Source: an uncultured Christensenella sp. (lineage in GTDB: Bacteria; Bacillota; Clostridia; Christensenellales; Borkfalkiaceae). Taken from it: 64,000 nt of DNA. Numbering within the stretch: the stretch's first letter is position 1; each line of letters starts with the position of its first letter. Location: NCBI GenBank assembly GCA_910587015.1, contig CAJUME010000015.1:109149-173148 (forward strand), read 5' to 3'. Of the stretch, positions 48,455-56,163 are shown in pieces. The translations under genes were made by a program, and so were the position numbers. Under the pieces are notes generated by a model. That model was given only the letters and a program-made list of their open reading frames with translations, did not search any database and was not told the origin of the DNA.

Positions 48455-50760
48455 TCCAGCCCCGTCTGCATTTTCATTACCGCATTGTAGATAGCGGAAT
48501 TTTTCAAATCGCTTTTTACACCGCGCATTATTTTAAGTCTGCCGTCCGCAAAGGAAACAAGCGCCAGCTGTAAAAATACCTTCAACGCAAAGTATACCTG
48601 AGCTTGCGAAAAGCCCAAATTATTATTTTTTGCGACCTCCTCTGCCGAGGCGCCTTCAATTCCGTTCTCGTTTGCGGCAAGCGTTGCAAAAAGCTTCAAC
48701 AATTCCTCTCTTTTACACGACAAGCCGCGGATATATTCGGGAACAGCCGCCGCGGCAACCTCTACACTTCTGCCGCTTAGCGCGGGCAGCTTTATCGCCC
48801 CGCCGTCCAGAAGTATAATTCTTTTATAGCCGCTTAAATCGACCTCCGCATTGGGCGCGACAAGTATGCACGAGGCGGCGTTTCTGGCTGTCAGCACAAA
48901 CAGCTCCACATTCAGCCTTTGCGCATTTTTGTATTTTTTAAGCGCAGAATACTCTCCGCAGATAAAAACCGTGCCGAAGCTGCCGCACTCTGCCATTGTC
49001 TGCTCGATATATTCGTGCGATACCGCGGTTTGCATGCAAGGCACACTCGGCAAGGACAGACTGTCTATACCACCGAACGCAATGTCCGTTTCCACAAATT
49101 TTTCTATATCCCCGCCGTAAATAATATCGCGTATAAAGCCCTTGACATACTCTCTGCCGCGGAAGGTGGATACATTGTATTCGAAAATTACCCTTTTGGG
49201 AGCCTGACTTTCGAGCACGGGCGCAAATCTGCTGCCGCCGAAAAACATGAGCTCGATTTTGTCGTTTTTGACTGCTATATGCGTAGAGCCCGCCTTTACC
49301 GCGCGCACGGGCGATGCCGTAACGTCCACCTCGAATAACGGCCGTCTGTTGCCGACGCCGTAAGGCTCAAGCATTTCAAGCTCCTTTGCAAATTTTGCCG
49401 AATACCCGCCGTCGAGAACGCCGTTGATAATCACAGTCGGCTCGAAGTCTTCATTAGAATAGTTCGCGCCGATATATTCGTTCACGGCGTTATACAGGCT
49501 TTGGAAATTATCGGCGGAAACGTTTATGCCCGCCGCCTGCGAATGCCCGCCGAACTCGGTTATATATTGACTGCACGCGCGCAACGCCTCGAAAATATTC
49601 ACATTTTCCACAGACCTTGCCGAGCCTTTAAGCATATCGCCGTTTTTTACGAAAAGTATTGCGGGGCGCGCGTATTCGTCCGCAAGCCGCGCCGCGACAA
49701 TGCCGACAAAGCCGGAATTCCAGCTTTCGTTGCAAAGCATAATCACGTTGCCGATTTCAGAACGGGCTTTAAGCATTTCCTTTGCGCTTAAATACAGCTC
49801 GTCACAGCATTTCTGCCGCTCCATATTATAGCTGCTAAGCTTTGCCGCAAGGTCAAAAATCTTATTCTCGTCCACTTCGTTAAACAGTGCAAGCGCCGCG
49901 CGCGCGTCACCCATTCTGCCCGCCGCGTTAATCTTCGGAGCAATAGAAAATGCAAGCGTATGCGAGGTTGCGGCGGCTTCCGCCTTAATAAACGGCGCAT
50001 AGCCCTTTGCGGGGCTTTTATTGATAATTTTTAAGCCTTCCGCAACTATATCGCGGTTCTCGCCCGTAAGCGGCACGCTGTCCGCAACGGTTGCTATCGC
50101 GGCAAAATCAAGATATTTATAGGCATCCTCGCCGTTAAGCGCACAGCCGAGCTTAAACGCAACTCCCGCGCCGCACAGGTTGTCATAAATATAATCATCG
50201 TCAAACTTCGGGTTAATGCAAATGCAGTCGGGGATAACCTCGGGCAGCTCGTGGTGGTCGGTAACTATCACCTCCGCGCCCATTTCTTTTATATATTCGA
50301 CCTCTGCCGCACAAGATATGCCGCAATCGACCGTTATAAAAAGCTGAGGAAAAATTTCCTCGAAAATATTGTCAATAAGCCCTGTGGAAAGCCCGTAGCC
50401 ATCTCTGCGCTCCGGCACGATAACGTAAGGCTCTATACCGAAGTCCTTTAATGCATTGCCGAGTATGGTAGAGGCACAAATTCCGTCCGCATCATAATCG
50501 CCGTAGACCACCACCGCCCACTGCTCCTCGCGGGCGCGGGTGATAAGCTTAACCGCCTCGCTCATGCCGCTCATTTTAAACGGCGAAATAAAATGATTTT
50601 TTGACGGATGAATAAAATCGAGAATGCTTTGCTTGTCCTTATAGCCTCTGCCATACAGAATTTTGACCGTATCCGCACACAAACCGCATTCGGAAGCCAG
50701 ATTACGGATTATATTAAGTTGTTCCTCCGAAAACTCGGCTTCAAATACGATTTTTTTCAT
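48451..50760 (-). CDS. recJ: Single-stranded-DNA-specific exonuclease RecJ
   Basis: The product is 769 aa from the ATG at 50760 (MKKIVFEAEFSEEQ). DHH-family motifs are complete: VVYGDYDADGICAS near residue 84, VTDHHELPE, and the DHHA1-domain GGHSQAAGINVS. C-terminal OB-fold and a further winged-helix extension of about 100 residues bring it to the long Firmicutes form. It degrades 5' ends in recombination and mismatch or base-excision repair. A terminator hairpin abuts the start, and no Shine-Dalgarno sequence or promoter was found, so how it is expressed is unclear. Confidence 0.95.
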   Translation of the reverse strand: MKKIVFEAEFSEEQLNIIRNLASECGLCADTVKILYGRGYKDKQSILDFIHPSKNHFISPFKMSGMSEAVKLITRAREEQWAVVVYGDYDADGICASTILGNALKDFGIEPYVIVPERRDGYGLSTGLIDNIFEEIFPQLFITVDCGISCAAEVEYIKEMGAEVIVTDHHELPEVIPDCICINPKFDDDYIYDNLCGAGVAFKLGCALNGEDAYKYLDFAAIATVADSVPLTGENRDIVAEGLKIINKSPAKGYAPFIKAEAAATSHTLAFSIAPKINAAGRMGDARAALALFNEVDENKIFDLAAKLSSYNMERQKCCDELYLSAKEMLKARSEIGNVIMLCNESWNSGFVGIVAARLADEYARPAILFVKNGDMLKGSARSVENVNIFEALRACSQYITEFGGHSQAAGINVSADNFQSLYNAVNEYIGANYSNEDFEPTVIINGVLDGGYSAKFAKELEMLEPYGVGNRRPLFEVDVTASPVRAVKAGSTHIAVKNDKIELMFFGGSRFAPVLESQAPKRVIFEYNVSTFRGREYVKGFIRDIIYGGDIEKFVETDIAFGGIDSLSLPSVPCMQTAVSHEYIEQTMAECGSFGTVFICGEYSALKKYKNAQRLNVELFVLTARNAASCILVAPNAEVDLSGYKRIILLDGGAIKLPALSGRSVEVAAAAVPEYIRGLSCKREELLKLFATLAANENGIEGASAEEVAKNNNLGFSQAQVYFALKVFLQLALVSFADGRLKIMRGVKSDLKNSAIYNAVMKMQTGLE

Positions 50761-50767
50761 AATTAAC

Positions 50768-50791
50768 AAAAAGGCGGGTCGCCCCGCCTTT
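50768..50791 (-). terminator. Terminator of secD-secF
   Basis: On the minus strand AAGGCGGG (50783-50790) pairs with CCCGCCTT (50771-50778) around GCGA, followed by TTTGTTAATT, immediately before the recJ ATG. Confidence 0.8.
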
Positions 50792-50802
50792 GATTTTTAA
50801 AA

Positions 50803-51846
50803 TTATTTACTTACATTTTCCTTAGGCGCACGCGTATGATTTTGCTTGTAGTTGTCGCCGATTTGTTTAAACCGCGAATATACGGCGGGGGTAAACAGCA
50901 ACAAGCCATAGCCGCAGGAAACACAGCATATTATCGCGCCGAATGCGGGCGCAAGCACTGCTATAACCGACATAGCGCTTATAGACGCAAGCACAAACAC
51001 GACAACCGCAACAGCGGCAATGCATACGGGCATAAACAGATTTATCTTAAAGCTTTCGCTTGCGCTTTTATCAGTAAGCTCGAACGCGCCAAGCTTTGCA
51101 TTAGCCTCGTCTTTGGCGTTTTTGCGCACCCTGTCAAACAAAAAGCATGTGCCTATTGCGGTCAAAAGCACCGTAAGCGCGGCAAATGTAATTATCGAGG
51201 AGCCAACGGGCACCCTTGTAAGCGACAGAAGCGACACGAAAACCGCAAGATTGTGAACGTCCGCAAGCAACGCGCCAAGCGCCATTGTAAGTTTGAAGCG
51301 CACCGCAAAATATATGAAGTGTAAAGCTATAACTGACGCAATAGCAACGGCTCCGCGCCAAAGCGCCTTTCCGTTACCGTTTAAGCCGTCAACGGTATGC
51401 GCCGAAGCCGTGCTCATGATAACGCTTTCTACATTGTTATCTTCATCTGCGTTCGGCTTGCTCTTGTCGGCAATTACCGCGTTTATCGCGTTAACCGCCG
51501 TCTGCAGCTTTTCTTCTTTAACGGAATAATTGAACTTAAAGGTATATTCGCCGCCGACGGTGTTACCCGACTTTTCACCGAAGCTTACGGAATAGTAATA
51601 GCTTACGCCCGCATCGGCAAAGGCCTTTTCGCAAATCTCTTTAACCTCGTTTTTATCGGCAAAGTCAGCGCTGACATAAGAAACAGTTACGCTTTTATAG
51701 CTTTCCCAATCAGCTCCGTAATTAAAATAGCCGTTTGCAACAAACTGGCAAATCGTGCCGACTGCCGCGCCTATTGCGATTATTATGCTTGAAATGATTA
51801 TAAATAAGTGCATTTTGGAGGAAAGTTTGAAATCAGTCTTCATCAT
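50803..51846 (-). CDS. secF: Protein translocase subunit SecF (divergent)
   Basis: The 347-aa product has an N-terminal membrane helix (IISSIIIAIGAAVGTI), an extracytoplasmic P1-like domain of about 120 residues, then five helices including AVFVSLLSLTRVPVGSSIITFAAL and the diagnostic LTAIGTCFLFDRVRKNAK, the counterpart of the VIGYSINDTIVVFDRIREN motif of SecF. Sequence is strongly divergent from model SecF, as is its partner. The complex uses proton-motive force to help proteins leave the Sec channel. GGGAGG precedes the ATG, which lies 14 bp inside secD. Confidence 0.85.
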   Translation of the reverse strand: MMKTDFKLSSKMHLFIIISSIIIAIGAAVGTICQFVANGYFNYGADWESYKSVTVSYVSADFADKNEVKEICEKAFADAGVSYYYSVSFGEKSGNTVGGEYTFKFNYSVKEEKLQTAVNAINAVIADKSKPNADEDNNVESVIMSTASAHTVDGLNGNGKALWRGAVAIASVIALHFIYFAVRFKLTMALGALLADVHNLAVFVSLLSLTRVPVGSSIITFAALTVLLTAIGTCFLFDRVRKNAKDEANAKLGAFELTDKSASESFKINLFMPVCIAAVAVVVFVLASISAMSVIAVLAPAFGAIICCVSCGYGLLLFTPAVYSRFKQIGDNYKQNHTRAPKENVSK

Positions 51847-53311
51847 ACGCCTCCCTTTTGATTCCGCAGAATTTGAATTTGTCCTTCACGGGCGAGGATA
51901 ATACATACCACATAAACCGCGTGAACCAGTACAGCACATAGGATGCTATTGTGGCGATAAAGAAGATAAATCCGCACGCCGCCGCCTCGCCTACGCATAC
52001 AAGCGCAAGCAACAGCGATATTGCAAGCATAACAAGGTGCAAATCAAGCACAGTCCAAAGCGTTCTTTTATAGCCCGCTTTTATAGATGCCTGCATTGTC
52101 CTGCCAAGCAAGCTTTCCTTTCTTATAGCCTCGAACACATAGAAATTTGTAAACAGCAACAGTCCGAGCCCGAGCACAGCCGTAAGCGCGCCCGCAACCG
52201 TTATCTGAATTTCTATAAGCATAACCGCGCACACAAGCGCAAGCGCGTATATAAGCGTTACCATTGCGCAGACGTAACCGAGCTTTTTGTACTTTATAAA
52301 CGGCAACGCAACCGCAACTGCCAGCACCAAAAGCAACGTTACAAACAGATATATGGGCGCATGCTCGCCGAAGGCGGGCGTAACAGCCACAATGCTTGTA
52401 GCGGAATTTTCAGCCGCGCTGTTGTAAGAGTTTGCAAGGGTTTTACCGTTTATAACGGTATTAAGCAAAATCGAATAATCCTGCGCGGCGCTTTTGCCAG
52501 CGTTTAACGTAAGCGTGTTGTCGGTAATATTGCCAAGCGCGTCATTCGTAAGGTCAAAGCCCGTCATATATGTTTCGCCTACGAACAAATATGCCGAAGC
52601 TTCCTCTGTAACGGCTGGCTTGATTTTTTCAAGCCCTTCCTTTGTAAAAATCATTCTTACAAAGTAGTTACCCGCCATGGAATACAGGTTAATATCCTTA
52701 AAGCAGTCGGCAGCCTTGTCGTTTACTGAAGGTAAAACCGATTTAGAGCCTTCGTATGTGGAGGAATTTCTTATAGTCAACTCGCCGTCAAGCATAAGAT
52801 AGCTTACCGTATTGCTTATTTCCGTAAGCGAGCCGTTGTTTTTATAATCAACGTAGGTATAGTTTGTGGGAACGGTTACCTTTATAGCAAAGCCGCCGTC
52901 CTCCAAAGCCACGGAATAGCTTGAATATTCCTTTCTGCCAAACCTTCCGTTAAGAATGTCAGCATCCTTTTTAATGCTTGCCTTAAAGCCTTCCTCGTCC
53001 TCCAGCTTTTCATTTGCAACGTAAACGCCGCCGCGCGGAGAATACTTCTTCTCGTACTTGTCCTTATCGGCATTAGCGTCGTCCTTTACGACTATATCGT
53101 AGTCCGCGGCGGAAATAACGCCCTCGGGATACAGCATAACATAAGCGCTGCCCGTAAAATCGCTGCCAAGATGAATATTGCTGACAAATGAATTCAAGGT
53201 GTCCGCGCCGTCGGTGCCGGCAACGGGCCAAGATACTGTGGAGAACAGCGCTAATACCACGATAGCTATCACGAAAAGCGTTGTTATTACCGCTGATTTG
53301 ACTTTGCTCAT
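51833..53311 (-). CDS. secD: Protein translocase subunit SecD (divergent)
   Basis: The 492-aa product has an N-terminal helix (AVITTLFVIAIVVLALFS), then a segment SNIHLGSDFTGSAYVML that corresponds to the conserved D1 motif (LGLDLxGG), a large extracytoplasmic domain, and a C-terminal membrane block with helices near 330, 350, 370, 420 and 440. The C-terminal GLLLFTNFYVFEAIRKE corresponds to the D5/D6 region. It differs strongly from classical SecD but matches the clostridial form found beside SCIFF genes. AGGAG precedes the ATG, and a consensus promoter and hairpin leader lie upstream. Confidence 0.85.
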   Translation of the reverse strand: MSKVKSAVITTLFVIAIVVLALFSTVSWPVAGTDGADTLNSFVSNIHLGSDFTGSAYVMLYPEGVISAADYDIVVKDDANADKDKYEKKYSPRGGVYVANEKLEDEEGFKASIKKDADILNGRFGRKEYSSYSVALEDGGFAIKVTVPTNYTYVDYKNNGSLTEISNTVSYLMLDGELTIRNSSTYEGSKSVLPSVNDKAADCFKDINLYSMAGNYFVRMIFTKEGLEKIKPAVTEEASAYLFVGETYMTGFDLTNDALGNITDNTLTLNAGKSAAQDYSILLNTVINGKTLANSYNSAAENSATSIVAVTPAFGEHAPIYLFVTLLLVLAVAVALPFIKYKKLGYVCAMVTLIYALALVCAVMLIEIQITVAGALTAVLGLGLLLFTNFYVFEAIRKESLLGRTMQASIKAGYKRTLWTVLDLHLVMLAISLLLALVCVGEAAACGFIFFIATIASYVLYWFTRFMWYVLSSPVKDKFKFCGIKREAYDED

Positions 53312-53328
53312 CTTTACTCCTGTTTAAT

Positions 53329-53352
53329 GTCCGCGTCAATAGTAATGCGGAC
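53329..53352 (-). promoter_or_regulatory. Leader hairpin before secD
   Basis: GTCCGC and GCGGAC pair around 12 bases, ending about 12 bases before the AGGAG site of secD. It may affect secD translation; the role is inferred. Confidence 0.35.
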
Positions 53353-53380
53353 GGTGCAAAACCTGAAATTTAACTTCTAT

Positions 53381-53409
53381 ATTATATAAAATTATTTTAA
53401 AGCCGTCAA
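53381..53409 (-). promoter_or_regulatory. Promoter of secD-secF
   Basis: Minus-strand -35 TTGACG (53404-53409), 17-bp spacer, -10 TATAAT (53381-53386), giving a leader of about 65 nt. Confidence 0.7.
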
Positions 53410-53456
53410 TAAATTTAGGGCGAATGCACACATTTTTAAAATATTATTCGACCAAA

Positions 53457-54785
53457 TTATACTTTTTTATGCTGTTTTTTGCTTGCAAGCACATGCATAC
53501 CGCACTCTATGCGCTTTTTCATCATTTCGCAGGTCACCTTATACGGCTTGTTTACATCGCCCTCGAAATAATAATTGTTTGCCGAACAGCCTCCGCTGCA
53601 TATAAATTTGGCAAAGCAGTCGCCGCAGTCCTCCCTCGTAAACAGACACGAGGTAGCAAACTTGTCCCTTATATCCTTATCCAGAACGCCATCGAACACG
53701 TTGCCCATTAAAAAGCTTCTATCTCCCGCGAACTGGTGGCAGGGGTATATATCTCCGTTTGGCACTACCGAAAAATACTCGTTGCCCGCTCCGCATGCGG
53801 AAACCTTCTTCTGCAAACAAACCCCGCCCTCCAAATCGACGTTGAAGTGGAAAAAGTTAAAGCCCTCTCCCTTTTCGTGCTTTTCAAGGTATTTATCGCA
53901 CAAATTTTCGTATTCGGCGCAGATTTCGGGCAGATGCTCCCCTTTTATCGCCAAATCGTCTATGGTCGTTACGACAGGCTCCATAGAAATGCTGTCAAAC
54001 CCGTTTTCCGCAAGAAAAATAACGTCCTTGGAAAAATCGAGGTTTTTAGCGGTGAACGTTCCGCGCACGTAATAGCTTTTATCCCCGCGCGAGCGCACGA
54101 ATTTTTTGATGTTTTCTATGACCAAATCAAAGCTGCCCTTGCCGGTTTTGGTCTTTCTTATTGCGTCGTGCACCTCTTTTCTGCCGTCGAGGCTAAGCAC
54201 CACGTTTTCCATTTCGCGGTTGAAAAAGTCTATTGCATCATCGTCAAGCAAAAGCGCGTTCGTGGTTGTGGTAAAAAGAAACTTTTTGCCGACCTTGTCC
54301 GCCTCCCCACGGGCGTACGCCACAACGTTTTTGATTGTCTGCAAGCACATTAAGGGCTCGCCGCCGAAAAAGTCGACCTCCAAAACCCTTCTGTTGCCGC
54401 TGTTTTTAATAAGAAAGTCAATTGCCGCCTTCGCTGTCTGCTCGCTCATAAATTCGCGCTCGGAGTGATAGGCTCCCTCGTCGGCAAAGCAATAACGGCA
54501 ACGCAGATTGCAGTCGTGGCAGATATGCAGACAAAGCGCCTTAACCTCTGTCGATTTAAGCGGATATGCCTTTATTTCTTCCTTTAAAAACAAGCCCTGA
54601 TTTTTAAGCCCGGTCAAATCGTTTTCTATTTCCGCGATTTTCTGTGCGGAAAATTCGGGCTGTTCACCCTTTTTTTCGTATTTATAAGCAACGTATGCCG
54701 CGGTATCCGCATCGCACTCGTGCAAGCTTCCGCTGCCCGAATCATATATGTAATTTTTATCCTTATAGCTGAAAACGTGTATCAT
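53457..54785 (-). CDS. scfB: Thioether cross-link-forming SCIFF peptide maturase
   Basis: The product is 442 aa. An N-terminal peptide-recognition domain (about 1-80) leads into the radical SAM cluster C92-NLR-C96-RY-C99 in HICHDCNLRCRYCFADEG, then VDFFGGEPLMC and FTTTTNALLL. A C-terminal SPASM domain binds further clusters: SACGAGNEYFSVVPNGDIYPC and CLFTREDCGDCFAKFICSGGCSAN. Family knowledge: ScfB-type enzymes join cysteine sulfur to a residue's carbon in the six-cysteine precursor, giving a ranthipeptide. The precursor gene lies directly upstream, and a hairpin separates them. There is no Shine-Dalgarno sequence before the ATG. Confidence 0.96.
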   Translation of the reverse strand: MIHVFSYKDKNYIYDSGSGSLHECDADTAAYVAYKYEKKGEQPEFSAQKIAEIENDLTGLKNQGLFLKEEIKAYPLKSTEVKALCLHICHDCNLRCRYCFADEGAYHSEREFMSEQTAKAAIDFLIKNSGNRRVLEVDFFGGEPLMCLQTIKNVVAYARGEADKVGKKFLFTTTTNALLLDDDAIDFFNREMENVVLSLDGRKEVHDAIRKTKTGKGSFDLVIENIKKFVRSRGDKSYYVRGTFTAKNLDFSKDVIFLAENGFDSISMEPVVTTIDDLAIKGEHLPEICAEYENLCDKYLEKHEKGEGFNFFHFNVDLEGGVCLQKKVSACGAGNEYFSVVPNGDIYPCHQFAGDRSFLMGNVFDGVLDKDIRDKFATSCLFTREDCGDCFAKFICSGGCSANNYYFEGDVNKPYKVTCEMMKKRIECGMHVLASKKQHKKV

Positions 54786-54798
54786 TTTAACGAAATTT

Positions 54799-54824
54799 AA
54801 GGAGCAGAGAATATTCTGCTCCTT
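54799..54824 (-). promoter_or_regulatory. Hairpin between scfA and scfB
   Basis: AAGGAGCAGA (minus strand) pairs with TCTGCTCCTT over 10 bp around 6 bases, followed by AAATTTCG. It lies between precursor and enzyme genes. A processing or partial-termination site that keeps the peptide in excess over its enzyme is a reasonable inference. Confidence 0.55.
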
Positions 54825-54855
54825 TATACGGGCATATTACACCCTTTTTTATATC

Positions 54856-55014
54856 TTATTTGCCCTGCTTTTCGGGGTTCTGCTCGCGTGTAATTCTTTC
54901 ACAGCTCTGGTTGCCTACGGTGCAGCTGGTCTTGCAAGCCGACTGGCAGGTGCTTCTGCATTCGCCGCAGCCTGTAATTTTCTTTTCCGCGGGCTTAGCT
55001 ATTGTCTTAATCAT
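54856..55014 (-). CDS. scfA: SCIFF (six-cysteine-in-forty-five) precursor peptide
   Basis: This 52-aa ORF starts at the ATG at 55014 with AAGGAG seven bases before it. The peptide begins MIKTIAKPAEKKITG and has six cysteines at 16, 19, 23, 27, 31 and 38 with the characteristic spacing of SCIFF (GCGECRSTCQSACKTSCTVG, then SCERI), plus a charged tail. The family is nearly universal in Clostridia and is the substrate of the adjacent ScfB radical SAM enzyme; the mature peptide's biological role, perhaps in signalling, is not settled. It is easily missed because of its length. Confidence 0.96.
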   Translation of the reverse strand: MIKTIAKPAEKKITGCGECRSTCQSACKTSCTVGNQSCERITREQNPEKQGK

Positions 55015-55088
55015 TTTTATTCTCCTTGAAATCTCTTTTTTTTAATTATAGATTAAGGAATATAAAAATGCAAGTAAAATAGCGTATT

Positions 55089-55457
55089 TCACGCATTCTT
55101 TTTGATATTTACGGCTATTATTCCCGTAATGCCGCCCGCAGCCGCGCCAAGAACTATCTCTATTATAAGCTTCCACGAAATAGACAGAGAAAGAGAAATA
55201 AGACCGAATAAAAGATATGTAAGCAGTACCGCAATAACGCCGTAAATAAGGCCCTTGACAAGTCCCTTTTCGCCGCGGATAAATATAAGCCCGCCCGCGA
55301 CTATCGAAATTATTTTAAATACCTGATTAACGGGCTTGACGACGTTCATCGGCAGTGAAAAAAGCTGAATTATAAGCGTAAACACAAGCACGAACGCAAG
55401 CGAAATCAAAACCGAGGCAAGCACCGCCTTTAAAACCTGAAAAATATTCGTACGCAT
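55089..55457 (-). CDS. TIGR04086-type membrane protein
   Basis: The 122-aa product has four hydrophobic helices: AVLASVLISLAFVLVFTLII, VFKIISIVAGGLIFI, GLIYGVIAVLLTYLLFGLIS and LIIEIVLGAAAGGITGIIAV, with small charged loops (RGEKG after helix 2). This pattern and its place between yajC and the SCIFF gene fit the clostridial TIGR04086/DUF3792 family, of unknown function. GGAGG lies seven T bases before the ATG, and that GGAGG is the 3' arm of a hairpin, so translation may be regulated. Confidence 0.82.
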   Translation of the reverse strand: MRTNIFQVLKAVLASVLISLAFVLVFTLIIQLFSLPMNVVKPVNQVFKIISIVAGGLIFIRGEKGLVKGLIYGVIAVLLTYLLFGLISLSLSISWKLIIEIVLGAAAGGITGIIAVNIKKNA

Positions 55458-55489
55458 AAAAAAACCTCCGCTATAAATCTATGCGAAGG
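55458..55489 (-). promoter_or_regulatory. Terminator-like hairpin that contains a ribosome-binding site
   Basis: On the minus strand CCTTCGC (55483-55489) pairs with GCGGAGG (55465-55471, one G-U) around 11 bases, and is followed by seven T directly before the ATG of the TIGR04086 gene. The 3' arm is the GGAGG of that gene. The element could end yajC transcripts and, when read through, hide the ribosome-binding site. Confidence 0.6.
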
Positions 55490-55529
55490 CTTTTAAAATT
55501 ATAATTGTTTTGATTAAACGGCTTAAATA

Positions 55530-56045
55530 TCAGTCGTTCTTTTTGCTCTTTTTGCCCTTCGTTTCCTCTGCGGGCGCTTCCTCTGCAACGGGAGCCTCTT
55601 CAACGACTTCCGCAACCTCGGTTGCCTCTGCAGGCGCTTCAATTGCTTCTTCGGCGGGCGCTTCCACAGCGGGCTCTTCCGCTGCCGCGTTTGCTTCGGG
55701 CTTTTCAACTACCGCGTCAGTCTGGTAGATAGCCTGTCTGTCAAACTTGATATAGCTTTTGCCGGAAAGCTCGGTACCCGTTTCAAGCACGAAGGTATTC
55801 TCTTCGTCGTCAACCTCTACCACAATGCCGCATATACCGCCGATTGTCTTTACCTTGTTGCCGGGCTTTACCGCATTTATAAGGTCCTTTGCGTCCTGCT
55901 CCTGCTTTTTGCGCTTTTTGTTGCCGAGAACGTACATTACAACCACCACGACAATAAGAACCGCAAGTATAGCAAGCATTATCCAATTGCCGTAGCCGCT
56001 TGCCGCGTTGGTAGTGCCTTCGCCTTCAAGTAAAGAATATATCAT
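55530..56045 (-). CDS. yajC: Preprotein translocase subunit YajC, with a long acidic tail
   Basis: The 171-aa product has one membrane helix (about 21-41: IMLAILAVLIVVVVVMYVLG) followed by NKKRKKQEQDAKDLINAVKPGNKVKTIGGICGIVVEVDDEENTFVLETG, the conserved YajC soluble domain. The last 65 residues are an unusual tail of Ala, Glu, Pro and Val (EEPAVEAPAEEAIEAPAE and similar repeats) ending in KGKKSKKND; typical YajC is only about 90-110 aa. It works with SecDF in Sec-dependent export. GGAG precedes the ATG. It has its own promoter. Confidence 0.92.
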   Translation of the reverse strand: MIYSLLEGEGTTNAASGYGNWIMLAILAVLIVVVVVMYVLGNKKRKKQEQDAKDLINAVKPGNKVKTIGGICGIVVEVDDEENTFVLETGTELSGKSYIKFDRQAIYQTDAVVEKPEANAAAEEPAVEAPAEEAIEAPAEATEVAEVVEEAPVAEEAPAEETKGKKSKKND

Positions 56046-56076
56046 AATTTGAACTCCGTTTATTTTAATCTATATA

Positions 56077-56105
56077 AATATAATTGTTTTAAATTTGTTT
56101 TGCAA
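56077..56105 (-). promoter_or_regulatory. Promoter of yajC
   Basis: Minus-strand -35 TTGCAA (56100-56105), 17-bp spacer, -10 TATATT (56077-56082). Confidence 0.6.
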
Positions 56106-56163
56106 GCAATTTTAAGCCGTTTTCGTTATTTGCACCCAACTTTCACAATTAACGCGGCAATAT

